64,000 nucleotides of DNA from Halomonas salipaludis (GTDB lineage: Bacteria > Pseudomonadota > Gammaproteobacteria > Pseudomonadales > Halomonadaceae). The notes beneath the pieces were generated by a model. That model was not told the origin of the DNA. It did not search any database and was given only the letters and a program-made list of their open reading frames with translations. The number at the start of each line of letters is the position of its first letter. Position 1 is the stretch's first letter. Positions 43,234-52,417 of the stretch are shown piece after piece. Where the stretch lies: the NCBI RefSeq assembly GCF_002286975.1, contig NZ_NSKB01000002.1:620001-684000 (forward strand). Direction: 5' to 3'. A program made the position numbers and the translations under genes.

Positions 43234-43738
43234 CGCCCGCCTGCCGTGCGCCAAGGCCGCCTACCAGTGTGTAGGACGCGATTAATGCGCCCGTGCCAAG
43301 GACTAACAGAATCGCTCGGGGATTCTTGGTGAGGCCCGTTCGAGTATCAAGTGACAAGGACATCACACCGACCGTCAGGAAGAGCACCCCAAGCATTGGC
43401 AGAAAGCCCAGGAGCTCTCCCGCAAACACCGCGGCACCGAGAGTCACGAGCAAGGGTGCCGATCCGCGGGCGATGGGATAGACCTGGCCAAAATCACCAT
43501 GCTGATAGGCCATGGGTAAAGTGATAGGCCATGTGTATCAAGATGGCCAAAGTGAGAAGTGGCCAACTAGCGGGATCCGGGAGCGGTACGAAGGGCAGCG
43601 CGAACACCGAGATGAGACTGCCGAATAGCGTGACCACCGCCAGACGGCAACCCTGTCGCCACCCACTCTGACGATCACACTCCAACTTGCATTGAACAGC
43701 GCAGCCAGTAAGACGACCAGGGTGATTTCCAGGCTCAT
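43234..43738 (-). pseudogene. Frameshifted and truncated EamA/DMT transporter gene
   Basis: From ATG 43738 the frame starts MSLEITLVVLLAALFNASW. EamA sequence then continues in a second phase (TLFGSLISVFALPFVPLPDP) and in a third (MAYQHGDFGQVYPIARGSAP to TGALIASYTLVGGLGA). At least two frameshifts are needed, one near a repeated GATAGGCCATG at about 43500-43530. The C-terminal part is missing, and the gene is fused to the DUF1835 fragment. The first 14 residues equal those of the remnant at 36839. Confidence 0.8.
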
Positions 43739-43781
43739 TTATTAACCCTCTTGGGATAGCTCCGGCCGATGTCAGCCGCAA

Positions 43782-43841
43782 CTACCAGTGCTCGTAGCCG
43801 ATGATCAACGCTTTTAGGTTGCATAGTCACATGACAAGACC
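43782..43841 (-). pseudogene. LysE-like relic with internal deletion
   Basis: The 20 codons read GLVM, a stop, LCNLKALIIGYEHW and a stop. They match GLIMQLCNPKAMI and the late IGYEHVW of the intact LysE protein at 36967, with the middle deleted and a nonsense codon. It lies just upstream of the EamA relic on the minus strand, as LysE does at the intact locus. Confidence 0.7.
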
Positions 43842-43936
43842 ACTGCAAAAGCCTAGCACATACGACACGTTATGCACCTTGCCCAAGCCTATGGCGTAAA
43901 CCTGGTGACAGAGGAAAGCTTGGAGCTTATTGGATA

Positions 43937-44707
43937 CTATAACCTCGACAGTTGTCTTGACGTAGCGATCAGCAAATCCGAGAGGTTCTGCTCCACTTCC
44001 TCGGGCATGCTCCGCACCCGGGACATCGAGATGCTGACAGCCGCTCGCGGTCGGTTATGCCTATCAAGTACCGGTACCGCAATGGAGATGTCGGAGAGAA
44101 AATATTCCTCGACCGACAGTGCGTATCCCTGGCGCCGGAATCGAGCCAAGCGCTCCATAATCGAAGGCACTTCATACACGGTATTCGGTGTGTAGGCCTT
44201 GCGTTGTGTGCGTTCCAGAATCTCCACTGCCTCTTGCTCTGGCAGCTGAGACAACATCGCCAGCCCAGGCGCCGTACAGAATGCCGGAAGGCGCGATCCG
44301 ATGGTGATGTCGGTATCGAGCATATTGCGGCTGAGCAAGCGTGAGAGATACACCACGTCTTGCCCGTCCAGAATCGTCAGGCTGACCGACCCTTCCGTTT
44401 CCTTGCTCAGGTTCAGCAGGTAGGGGCGTACCTTGTCGACCAGTGGGTGCGCATGGAGGTAGTGCGCGGCGATATCCAGCGTGCGCACGCTGGGCTCGAT
44501 CAACTGCGTCTCCTCGTTGCGCTGCAGGTAGCCTAGCTGCGTCAGGGTGTGTACGAAGCGCTGCGCCGCGCTCCGGTCCATGTCACAGCGTTCCGCCAGC
44601 TGCTTGACGCTCATCGCCGGGTGCTCGGCATCGAAGACCTCGAGGATCCGAAACGCCTTCACCACGCTCTTGACCATCAAGCGGTCCACTTTTTCTTTTT
44701 CGCTCAA
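43937..44707 (-). CDS. IclR-family regulator of the acyl-CoA/TRAP cluster
   Basis: A 256-residue IclR protein with an N-terminal winged helix (VVKAFRILEVFDAEHPAMSV, QLAERCDMDRSAAQRFVHTL) and a C-terminal effector domain (YLHAHPLVDKVRPYLLNLSK; YALSVEEYFLSDISIAVPV). TTG 44707 is proposed because a strong GGGAGGGG lies upstream; in-frame codons further up lack one. It is divergent from the crotonase/acyl-CoA ligase/TRAP genes and most likely regulates them. Confidence 0.87.
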   Translation of the reverse strand: MSEKEKVDRLMVKSVVKAFRILEVFDAEHPAMSVKQLAERCDMDRSAAQRFVHTLTQLGYLQRNEETQLIEPSVRTLDIAAHYLHAHPLVDKVRPYLLNLSKETEGSVSLTILDGQDVVYLSRLLSRNMLDTDITIGSRLPAFCTAPGLAMLSQLPEQEAVEILERTQRKAYTPNTVYEVPSIMERLARFRRQGYALSVEEYFLSDISIAVPVLDRHNRPRAAVSISMSRVRSMPEEVEQNLSDLLIATSRQLSRL

Positions 44708-44863
44708 AACCTTACCCCTCCCTAGCCTGATCTTTTCGAAGTAAAAACCCTTCTTGTGTCGATTTTGGGTTTCACAATGCGCGCTATTCAACTACATTGA
44801 TTAAATGTAGATCATCAGTGATCGCATTGCAATCACAAAGACACAAACAACCGAGAAGCCATC

Positions 44864-45625
44864 ATGTCCGAACACATCCTCACCAACAAGCAAGGCCGTG
44901 TAGGCGTCATCACCCTGAACCGCCCCGAAGTGCTCAACGCTTGGCACAGCGAGATGCGTCAGCAGCTCATCGCCGCGCTCGAGGAGTTCTCCAACGACGA
45001 TTCGCTCGGCGCCATCGTGCTAACCGGTGCCGGCGAACGAGCCTTCAGTGCCGGTCAGGATCTCAACGAGACCCGGTCCTTCGACGCCGAGCGAGCCAAA
45101 CGCTGGGTGGGCGAGTGGGAGACGCTCTACGACAAGCTGCGCAGCAGCCCCAGGCCCATCATTGCCGCCCTGAACGGCGTCGCGGCTGGGTCGGCCTTCC
45201 AGGTAGCACTACTGTGTGATTTTCGCATCGCCCATGCCGACGTCCGCATGGGCCAGCCCGAAATCAACTCGGGGATCGCCAGCACGACAGGCCCTTGGAT
45301 CATGCGCGAACATCTGGGACTCGCTCGTACCATCGACCTGACCCTGAGTGGCCGTCTGATGAATGCCGAAGAGTCACACGCCCTTGGCTTGATCAACCGC
45401 CTGGTTGCAGCCGACCAGGTTATGCCGGAAGCCTTGGCACTGGGCGAAGCGCTCGCCGACAAACCGCCCGTGGCAATGCGCCTGGATCGTCAGCGCTTCA
45501 AAGAAATCACCGAACCCGGCTTCCGTGACTGCCTCGAGGCGGGGGTTCGCATCCAGGGTGAGGCCTACGCCTCGGGTGAACCGGCACGCATGATGGAGCT
45601 CTTCCTCGAGCGCCGAAACGGTTGA
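44864..45625 (+). CDS. Crotonase-superfamily enzyme (enoyl-CoA hydratase/isomerase)
   Basis: A 253-residue crotonase with the oxyanion segments FSAGQDLNE (61-69) and ALNGVAAGSAF (102-112). Of the two catalytic glutamates of classic hydratases, the first is Gln113 here (FQVALLCD) and the second, Glu133 in GQPEINSGI, is kept. This single-Glu pattern is found in crotonases with reactions other than simple hydration. It overlaps or nearly touches the CoA ligase gene. It probably acts on the CoA ester of an acid imported by the TRAP system encoded downstream. Confidence 0.88.
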   Translation: MSEHILTNKQGRVGVITLNRPEVLNAWHSEMRQQLIAALEEFSNDDSLGAIVLTGAGERAFSAGQDLNETRSFDAERAKRWVGEWETLYDKLRSSPRPIIAALNGVAAGSAFQVALLCDFRIAHADVRMGQPEINSGIASTTGPWIMREHLGLARTIDLTLSGRLMNAEESHALGLINRLVAADQVMPEALALGEALADKPPVAMRLDRQRFKEITEPGFRDCLEAGVRIQGEAYASGEPARMMELFLERRNG

Positions 45626-45642
45626 ATCGAGATCTGACGACT

Positions 45643-47181
45643 ATGACTTTCAACCTCAACGATCCCAGTTTCATTCTCGGGCTGCGCGATATCGCCACGC
45701 GCGAGCCGGAACGCTTATTTGGGAATTTCGATCAACGCCCCCTGACGTTCGGCGAGCTCGACCGTCAGGCTGAGGCACTGGCCACTTATCTATGCCGTGA
45801 ATTGGGCATGCGACCGGGTGAGCGTGCCGCGGTCATGATGAAGAATGGCCCCGAGGCTATCGCCATCCTATTCGCCCTGGCCAAGGCGGGTATCGTCTGG
45901 GTCCCGGTCAATGCTCGCCAGCGTGGCAATGGTTTGAAGTACATTCTGAAGCATTGCGACCCCACGGTTCTGTTCACCGATGACGACCTGTTGACGGTCA
46001 TCGCCGCCAGTGGAGCGGTCTTCACGGGCAAGACGCTGGTGCTGGGAGGCTCAGAAGATACGATCTCCGAACATCTGGAGGGCCGGGAAAGGCTGGACGC
46101 ACCGGCGCCGTCCATGTCGGAGCTGTATGCCTTGATGTACACCTCCGGTACAACGGGCAAGCCAAAGGGGGTGCGCGTCACGCATGCAATGATGGCGTAT
46201 GCCCTGAAGAGCGTCGAACTACTCTGCTCGATCAAGCCAGGCGACATATTCTTCCAGTGGGAGCCCTTCTATCACATTGGTGGCGCCCAGATGCTGCTGT
46301 TGCCGCTGTTCTTCGATGTGCGTCTCAGCCTGACCGAGCGCTTCAGCGCCAGTCGTTTCTGGGAGCAAGTCCATGCTAGCGGTGCAACTCACATCCACTA
46401 CCTGGGCGGCGTCCTGCAGATCCTCCTTAAGCAGCAACCCAGCAAACTGGAAACCGCGCACAACGTACGCATTGCCTGGGGTGGGGGCTGTCCGAGCGAC
46501 ATCTGGACGACCCTGCAGGATCGCTTCGGCTTCGAGATCCGCGAGTGCTACGGAATGACGGAAGCCTCGAGCTTGACCACCTTCAATGCCCAAGGAAAAC
46601 CTGGATCGGTGGGCCGTCCCGTACCCTGGCTGGATGTTGCCATTGAGGACGACCAAGGTTGCCCCGTCGCCGCAGGCGAACCGGGGCAGGTGGTAGTCCG
46701 CGAAGCACAGCCCGGCGTGCTGTTCGATGGGTATTTCCGCAACGCCGAGGCCACGCAGAAGACACTGACGAACGGCGTACTGCATACCGGAGACCGCGGC
46801 TGGCTAGATGCGGATGGCTTTCTCTACTTCCTCGGGCGCATCACCGACAGCGTGCGCTGCCGGGGTGAGAACGTCTCAGCCTGGGAGGTGGAGTCGGTCA
46901 CCCAGCAGCACCCCGATGTCGAGGAGTGCGCCATGATCGGTGTCGCCGCCGACATAGGCGAGCAAGAGATCAAGCTTTTCCTGAAACCGAAGGCTGGTCG
47001 CAGCATCGAGCCTCGTGAGCTTTACCATTGGCTTAAGGAACGCCTCGCCTCCTACCAGTGCCCACGCTATATCGCCGTGGTGAAGGAGTTCGAGCGAACA
47101 CCCAGCCACCGCATCGTCAAGCACTGCCTTCCCAAGACCCTAGACGAAGCATGGGATAGCCAACAACTCAACATAACGTAA
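45643..47181 (+). CDS. Acyl-CoA ligase (AMP-binding, CaiC-like)
   Basis: A 512-residue ANL-family enzyme with the P-loop MYTSGTTGKPKGV, ECYGMTEAS, HTGDRGWLDADGF and the hinge region ITDSVRCRGENVS. The late lysine motif usually seen as GK is SHR here (RTPSHRIVKH), as in some carnitine/crotonobetaine-CoA ligase relatives. It would activate a carboxylic acid to its CoA ester. ATG 45643 is used; TTG 45622 is in frame and would overlap the crotonase stop. TRAP uptake, ligase and crotonase together suggest import and first steps of degradation of one organic acid. Confidence 0.88.
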   Translation: MTFNLNDPSFILGLRDIATREPERLFGNFDQRPLTFGELDRQAEALATYLCRELGMRPGERAAVMMKNGPEAIAILFALAKAGIVWVPVNARQRGNGLKYILKHCDPTVLFTDDDLLTVIAASGAVFTGKTLVLGGSEDTISEHLEGRERLDAPAPSMSELYALMYTSGTTGKPKGVRVTHAMMAYALKSVELLCSIKPGDIFFQWEPFYHIGGAQMLLLPLFFDVRLSLTERFSASRFWEQVHASGATHIHYLGGVLQILLKQQPSKLETAHNVRIAWGGGCPSDIWTTLQDRFGFEIRECYGMTEASSLTTFNAQGKPGSVGRPVPWLDVAIEDDQGCPVAAGEPGQVVVREAQPGVLFDGYFRNAEATQKTLTNGVLHTGDRGWLDADGFLYFLGRITDSVRCRGENVSAWEVESVTQQHPDVEECAMIGVAADIGEQEIKLFLKPKAGRSIEPRELYHWLKERLASYQCPRYIAVVKEFERTPSHRIVKHCLPKTLDEAWDSQQLNIT

Positions 47182-47262
47182 GACAGAGGCAACATGAATA
47201 ATAACGACAAGACCAACAACTCAACCATCGCTGCAACAATTAGAAAAAAGGAGACCCATACA

Positions 47263-48243
47263 ATGGTCAATCTACTGAAACAAAGTGTCGCCATTACGGC
47301 GGCTATCCTGGCAACAAACAGCATTGCCTATGCTGATGTATGGGACTTCCCCTCCCCCCAACCATCAGACAACTACATCACCGAGAATGTGAGCTGGTTC
47401 GCCGAGCAGGTTCGAGATGCCACCAATGGTGAGTTGGACATACGCGTTCACCCAAGCGGATCGCTGTTCCCTGGCGATCAGATCAAACGTGCCGTACAGC
47501 GTGACCAGGCACAGATTGGAGTTCATGTCCTTTCCGCCCATCAGAACGAGAGCGTCCTCTATGGGATCGACTCAGTGCCTTTTCTGGCGGACTCCTTCGA
47601 AGAGTCTGCACAGCTCTGGGAAGTAACCAAACCAGCACTGGATGAACTGATGGCCGAGCAGAACCTGCAACTGCTCTACCACATTCCCTGGCCTCCGCAA
47701 GGCGTCTTCTTCGATCGCGAGATCACATCAGCCGAGGATGCCGAGGGACTCAAGTTCCGGGCCTATAATACGGCAACGGCTCGCTTTGCCGAACTGATGG
47801 GCATGACGCCAACCCTGATCGAGGAGGCAGAGCTTTCCCAGGCGGCAGCCACCGGCATGGTGCAGTCGCTGATCTCCTCCGGCGACCCCGTCTACAATCA
47901 CCAGCTATGGGATTACCTCCCCTACTTCTACGATGCCAAGGCATGGCTGGTCCTCAGTCACGTCTTCGTCAACAAGGAGCGCTGGGAAGCACTCGACGAA
48001 GAAACGCGGCAGGAGGTCATGGCCATTGCCGCAGAAGCCGAGCAGCGCGGCGAGGAACAGGCCAGGGAGCTTACCGATGAACTCAAGAACCGCCTGAGCG
48101 AAAAAGGCGTTGCAATCAACCAGCCCAACGAGGAACTCCAAGCAGAGTTCAAGCGTATCGGTGAAGCAATGCAAGCGGAGTGGCTAGAGAAGGCCGGCCC
48201 ACAAGGCCAGCAGCTGGTCGAAGAATATCGCACCATGCAGTGA
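47263..48243 (+). CDS. TRAP transporter substrate-binding protein (DctP type)
   Basis: A 326-residue periplasmic binder starting at ATG 47263 with AAAGGAGA upstream; an earlier ATG at 47194 lacks one. Signal peptide to about SIAYA-D. It has the DctP Arg in EGLKFRAYNT and a VQSLISSGDPV region. It lies in one operon with crotonase and CoA ligase genes upstream and the two permeases downstream. The cargo is probably the acid activated by the ligase. Confidence 0.9.
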   Translation: MVNLLKQSVAITAAILATNSIAYADVWDFPSPQPSDNYITENVSWFAEQVRDATNGELDIRVHPSGSLFPGDQIKRAVQRDQAQIGVHVLSAHQNESVLYGIDSVPFLADSFEESAQLWEVTKPALDELMAEQNLQLLYHIPWPPQGVFFDREITSAEDAEGLKFRAYNTATARFAELMGMTPTLIEEAELSQAAATGMVQSLISSGDPVYNHQLWDYLPYFYDAKAWLVLSHVFVNKERWEALDEETRQEVMAIAAEAEQRGEEQARELTDELKNRLSEKGVAINQPNEELQAEFKRIGEAMQAEWLEKAGPQGQQLVEEYRTMQ

Positions 48244-48256
48244 CGGCAAGATTCAC

Positions 48257-48280
48257 GTCCCCATTCCTCGGAATGGGGAC
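48257..48280 (+). other. Stem-loop after the TRAP binding-protein gene
   Basis: GTCCCCATTCC (48257-48267) pairs perfectly with GGAATGGGGAC (48270-48280), 13 bases after the binding-protein stop. It lies inside the operon and has no T run. It fits a structure that raises the level of binding protein over permease. Confidence 0.65.
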
Positions 48281-48312
48281 ACTGCTTAACTGGTTGAACT
48301 CGGGGTCACTCA

Positions 48313-48852
48313 ATGAACACCTTCTCTTCTCGTGCAGCCAGATGCCTGGAAACGCTCTATCGCATCTTCGGATATCTAGCCGCGCTATGCATTTTCATTA
48401 TGCTGGTAGTGATCGTCGCCCAGGTGGTGCTGCGCTGGAGCGGCACAACCCTGCCTGGTGCCACCAACTACGCCGGCTACCTGATGGGCGCCAGCACCTT
48501 CCTTGCTGCAGCCTACACCTTTCATGAAGGCGGACATATACGGGTTGGCCTCCTGGTGGAACGGCTCGGACGCTTTCGCCCCATCGGTGAGCTATGGTGC
48601 CTACTCATCGCCAGCGGAATTGCCGGTTTCATCACGTGGCACGCTTATGATGCAGCCTATTGGTCCTATCGGTTTGGCGACGTTTCATCCGGGCAGGATG
48701 CCACGGCGCTCTGGATACCACAGTCGCTTCTCGCGCTCGGCTCTACAACCTTCACGCTTTCGATCGTAGACCATTTCGTGCGCACCCTGGCAGCACTGTT
48801 TCGTTCTGCTCGTGCCAATCACCACGAAAGCCATCCCGTGAGGAGTCTCTGA
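48313..48852 (+). CDS. TRAP transporter small permease (DctQ type)
   Basis: A 179-residue protein with four membrane helices and the family middle ATNYAGYLMGASTFLAAAYTFHEGGHIRVG (quoted in part: FHEGGHIRVGLLVERL). It bridges the binder and the large permease of this TRAP system. Its stop shares one base with the start of the large-permease gene (TGATG). Confidence 0.9.
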   Translation: MNTFSSRAARCLETLYRIFGYLAALCIFIMLVVIVAQVVLRWSGTTLPGATNYAGYLMGASTFLAAAYTFHEGGHIRVGLLVERLGRFRPIGELWCLLIASGIAGFITWHAYDAAYWSYRFGDVSSGQDATALWIPQSLLALGSTTFTLSIVDHFVRTLAALFRSARANHHESHPVRSL

Positions 48853-50159
48853 TGGATTTCACCGAACTGGCCATTGCGCTGCTGCTCATCCTCTTTCTGC
48901 TGCTGGGCTCCGGTGTCTGGGTGGCACTGTCCCTGGTCGGGGTAGCAATGGTGTGCATCGCCCTCTTCACTGGACGGCCCATCGGCGCGTCGATGTACAG
49001 CACGCTGTGGACATCGTCGACGAGCTGGACGCTCACGGCACTTCCTCTGTTCATCTGGATGGGGGAAATCCTCTATCGCACGCGGCTCTCCGAAAGTCTC
49101 TTCCGGGGGTTGAGCCCTTGGCTCAGCTGGCTGCCGGGGCGGCTGATGCACACCAACGTCATCGGCTGCACCTTGTTCGCCGCAGTCTCCGGCTCTTCGG
49201 CTGCCACGCTGACCACCGTGGGCAAGATGTCCATGCCTGAACTCAAGAAGCGCGGCTATTCCGATTTCATGAGCGTGGGCACCTTGGCCGGCGCCTCGAC
49301 ACTTGGCCTGATGATTCCTCCCTCGCTGACCATGATCGTCTATGGCGTGATCACCAATCAGTCCATACCCCAACTTTTTATCGCAGGGATACTCCCTGGG
49401 CTGATATTAGCCGCACTTTTCATGGGTTATGTCGTTGCCTGGGGCATACTGAAAAAGCCTAAAATCGACAAAGAGCCGGCCATGACAATGAAGCAACGCC
49501 TGTATGAATCGCGCCTACTGATTCCTGTTGCGTTGTTGATACTCACCGTAATTGGCTCGATGTACTCCGGCCTCGCAACCGCGACCGAAGCCGCCGCCCT
49601 CGGCGTCGTTGGTGCCCTACTGCTCGCCGCAATTCAGCGTAGCCTGACCTTCCCTTCGTTGGTGGAAAGCCTGTTGGGAGCAGCAAAGACATCCTGCATG
49701 ATCGCCCTGATACTCGCAGGCGCCTCGTTTCTGACGCTGGCGATGGGGTTCACCGGGCTGCCACGCGGCCTTGCTGAATGGGTAGGCTCCTTCGACCTGT
49801 CCCCCATCATGCTGCTGATAGCGCTGATGTTCGTCTATATCGTGCTAGGCTGTTTTCTGGATGGCATCTCGGCGGTGGTACTCACCATGGCTGTCGTCAC
49901 ACCAATGCTCAATCAAGCGGGTATCGATCTTATCTGGTTCGGCATTTTCGTGCTTGTCATGGTGGAGATGGCGCAGATAACGCCCCCCGTAGGCTTTAAC
50001 CTCTTCGTCATGAAAGGGCTGACCAATCATAGCCTTGGCTTTATTGCCAAAGCGGCGGCGCCACTCTTCCTGATCATGGCTTTCATGGCGCTATTGCTGA
50101 TTGCCTTCCCAGGCTTGGTCACCTTCCTGCCAAGCTATATGAATGAGGCCAGGATGTGA
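48852..50159 (+). CDS. TRAP transporter large permease (DctM type)
   Basis: A 435-residue membrane protein with about 12 helices and DctM signatures: GCTLFAAVSGSSAATLTTVG, MIPPSLTMIVYGVITNQS and ITPPVGFNLFVMKG. ATG 48852 overlaps the small-permease stop; upstream in-frame sequence is not real. It is the last gene of the crotonase/ligase/TRAP operon. Confidence 0.92.
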   Translation: MDFTELAIALLLILFLLLGSGVWVALSLVGVAMVCIALFTGRPIGASMYSTLWTSSTSWTLTALPLFIWMGEILYRTRLSESLFRGLSPWLSWLPGRLMHTNVIGCTLFAAVSGSSAATLTTVGKMSMPELKKRGYSDFMSVGTLAGASTLGLMIPPSLTMIVYGVITNQSIPQLFIAGILPGLILAALFMGYVVAWGILKKPKIDKEPAMTMKQRLYESRLLIPVALLILTVIGSMYSGLATATEAAALGVVGALLLAAIQRSLTFPSLVESLLGAAKTSCMIALILAGASFLTLAMGFTGLPRGLAEWVGSFDLSPIMLLIALMFVYIVLGCFLDGISAVVLTMAVVTPMLNQAGIDLIWFGIFVLVMVEMAQITPPVGFNLFVMKGLTNHSLGFIAKAAAPLFLIMAFMALLLIAFPGLVTFLPSYMNEARM

Positions 50160-50185
50160 CCTCACTCATGGCTGTTAGCGTCACG

Positions 50186-51085
50186 CTACCCGCCACCCGA
50201 CTCTGAACGGCAGGTATCACTAGCCGCCACTTGGCGCAGGGTGTCGACGAAGCGCGCCAGCGCCGGAGTCCAGGTGGCCGGCTGAGCGGCGGCGAAGTAG
50301 GTGTCGACCTGCGCAATGGGAGCTGGCAGTACCAGGCAGTGAATCCCGAAGCGGTGTTGATGGGCCTCCACCGTGGTCCTTGGCAGCACGGTGTAGCCCA
50401 TGCCGGCAGCGACGCACCCGAGCATGGCGTCCAGCGAGCCAAGGTCGAAGATCCTCGCCGCGCTGACGCCGCAGTAAGCCAGCAGCAGCTCGATACGCTG
50501 GCGATAGCTGCAGCCCTGACGGAAAGCGAGAAAGGTCGCGGTCAACAACTCTTCGGTGCTGGGCATGGCCAGCATGGGGGTGGAGCTCACCAGCACCAGC
50601 TCTTCGCTGAATACCTTCTCGAGGTGGTAGTGAGGGTGATCGAGACGCCCCGCCACGAATACGCAGTCGACCAAGCCTTCCGTGAGCCGCTCGACCAGCG
50701 ACGCCGTTGGGCCGGTCTGCAGCTGCAGATCGACCTCCGGATAGGCGCCATGGAAGGCGGCCAGGATGGGCGGCAGACGCAGCGCCGTGGTGGTTTCCAT
50801 GGCGCCGATGCGTAGCCGGCTGCCGGCCACCTTGTCGCCCTTGAACAGCGATACCGCTTCATCGTGGGCGCTCAGCATGCGCTCGGCATACTCAGCCAGT
50901 GCCATCCCGGCCGTGGTCAGCCGGACGTGCCCGCTACGGTTCACCAGCTGCACGCCCAGTTCATCTTCGAGCTTCTTGATATGCGCCGTGACGTTGGACT
51001 GCACCGTATGCAGCCGCTGAGCGGTCGCAACGAAACTACCGGTTTCCGCCACGCCCATTAACAGGCGCAGAGACTTGAGCTGCAT
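50186..51085 (-). CDS. LysR-family regulator, divergent from MFS/GST genes
   Basis: A 299-residue LysR protein with winged helix LKSLRLLMGVAETGSFVATAQ and TVQSNVTAHIKKLEDELGVQL. ATG 51085 has the strong AGGAGGT upstream. The effector domain opens RLRIGAMETTTALRLPPIL. It lies back-to-back with the YbfB-type MFS gene, 126 bases apart, and is likely its regulator. Confidence 0.9.
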   Translation of the reverse strand: MQLKSLRLLMGVAETGSFVATAQRLHTVQSNVTAHIKKLEDELGVQLVNRSGHVRLTTAGMALAEYAERMLSAHDEAVSLFKGDKVAGSRLRIGAMETTTALRLPPILAAFHGAYPEVDLQLQTGPTASLVERLTEGLVDCVFVAGRLDHPHYHLEKVFSEELVLVSSTPMLAMPSTEELLTATFLAFRQGCSYRQRIELLLAYCGVSAARIFDLGSLDAMLGCVAAGMGYTVLPRTTVEAHQHRFGIHCLVLPAPIAQVDTYFAAAQPATWTPALARFVDTLRQVAASDTCRSESGGG

Positions 51086-51211
51086 GCGGCACCTCCTGCC
51101 GACACCCCTTGATCACATAACAAGATAGCTTACATCACGACAAATCATTATCCATGAACATTCGCCGCCACGTACTCTTGGGGTACTGCCGCTGATTCAG
51201 GACCGCCCTGC

Positions 51212-52417
51212 ATGGTCGATAAGCGAGATATTTCCGCCCTGCTCACGGGCATCATGGCCACCCTCGTCGGGATCGGCCTCGCTCGCTTTGCCTACACGCC
51301 GCTCCTGCCGGCGCTGGTCGAGGCGCAGTGGTTCAGCGCCAGCGCTGCGGCCTATCTCGGGGCAGCCAACCTGCTCGGCTACCTGATCGGCGCACTCTCC
51401 GGTCACGTCCTGTCCGAACGCTACCCACCGCGGGCGCTGCTCGGCGTCTGTTTTGCGGCCATCGCCCTGAGTTTTGTGCTGTGTGCATGGCCTGCCAGCT
51501 TCGCCTGGTTCTTCGTCTGGCGGCTGGTCTCAGGCATCGCCGGGGCGATCCTGATGGTGGTCGGCCCGTCCCTGGCACTGACGGCCACACCGACAGACCG
51601 GCGCGCCCATGTCGGTGGCCTGGTGTTTACCGGCATCGGCCTGGGGGTGCTGCTCTCGGCCTGGGTAGTGCCGCTGCTGCTCGAGACCAGCCTGATGGCG
51701 ACCTGGATGGCCCTCGGTGTGCTAACCCTTGTCGCGGGGTTACTCGGTGACCGCGGCCTGGCGCGCCTGGCTATACCCGCGCCCGCTTCGCCCGAGCAAG
51801 CAGGCATGCGCCGGGCACACCCCGGGGTGGCCATCGCCGTGCTGCTGGTGATAGGCGCCTATGCCCTGGATGGCGCGGGTTTCGTGCCGCACACGGTGTT
51901 CTGGGTCGACTACCTGGCCAGGGAAAACGCCCTCGGCCACTCCCCCGCCGCCCTACAGTGGGGCCTATTCGGGGTCGGGGCGGTGTGCGGCCCGCTGCTG
52001 GCCGGCGCCGTTGCCCGGCGGCTAGGCTGGCACCTTGGGCTGGCCCTGGCGTTCCTGGCAAAGGCCGCCGCGATTGCCCTGCCGCTGCTGTCGCTGGATC
52101 TGCTCAGCCGCTCGGCCTCCTCCTTCGTGGTCGGTGCCATGATCCCCGGCATCGTGGCGCTGACTTCCGGCCGGCTCGCCGAGCTGGCCGGCCCGGCGGC
52201 TCACAAGCGACTCTGGGGGCGCGCCACCGCGGCGTTCGCCGCGGCACAGGCGGCTTCGGGTTACGGCATGTCCGCCCTCTACGATGGGTGGGGCAGCTAT
52301 ACGCCACTCTTCGCCATCGGCAGCGTAATGCTGGCCGGCGGCTTCGCTCTGGTACTCCTCAGCCGTGGCCTGCAGGCACGCCATGGCGCTCTTTCCACCC
52401 CACCCAGGAGACACTGA
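51212..52417 (+). CDS. MFS transporter of the YbfB/YjiJ type
   Basis: A 401-residue protein with 12 membrane helices and the YbfB-type start ALLTGIMATLVGIGLARFAYTPLLPAL (quoted in part: GIGLARFAYTPLLPALVEA). Such MFS proteins are sugar- or drug-efflux-like with unknown substrates. The stop shares one base with the start of a GST gene, so the two are translated together. The divergent LysR probably controls both. Confidence 0.9.
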   Translation: MVDKRDISALLTGIMATLVGIGLARFAYTPLLPALVEAQWFSASAAAYLGAANLLGYLIGALSGHVLSERYPPRALLGVCFAAIALSFVLCAWPASFAWFFVWRLVSGIAGAILMVVGPSLALTATPTDRRAHVGGLVFTGIGLGVLLSAWVVPLLLETSLMATWMALGVLTLVAGLLGDRGLARLAIPAPASPEQAGMRRAHPGVAIAVLLVIGAYALDGAGFVPHTVFWVDYLARENALGHSPAALQWGLFGVGAVCGPLLAGAVARRLGWHLGLALAFLAKAAAIALPLLSLDLLSRSASSFVVGAMIPGIVALTSGRLAELAGPAAHKRLWGRATAAFAAAQAASGYGMSALYDGWGSYTPLFAIGSVMLAGGFALVLLSRGLQARHGALSTPPRRH

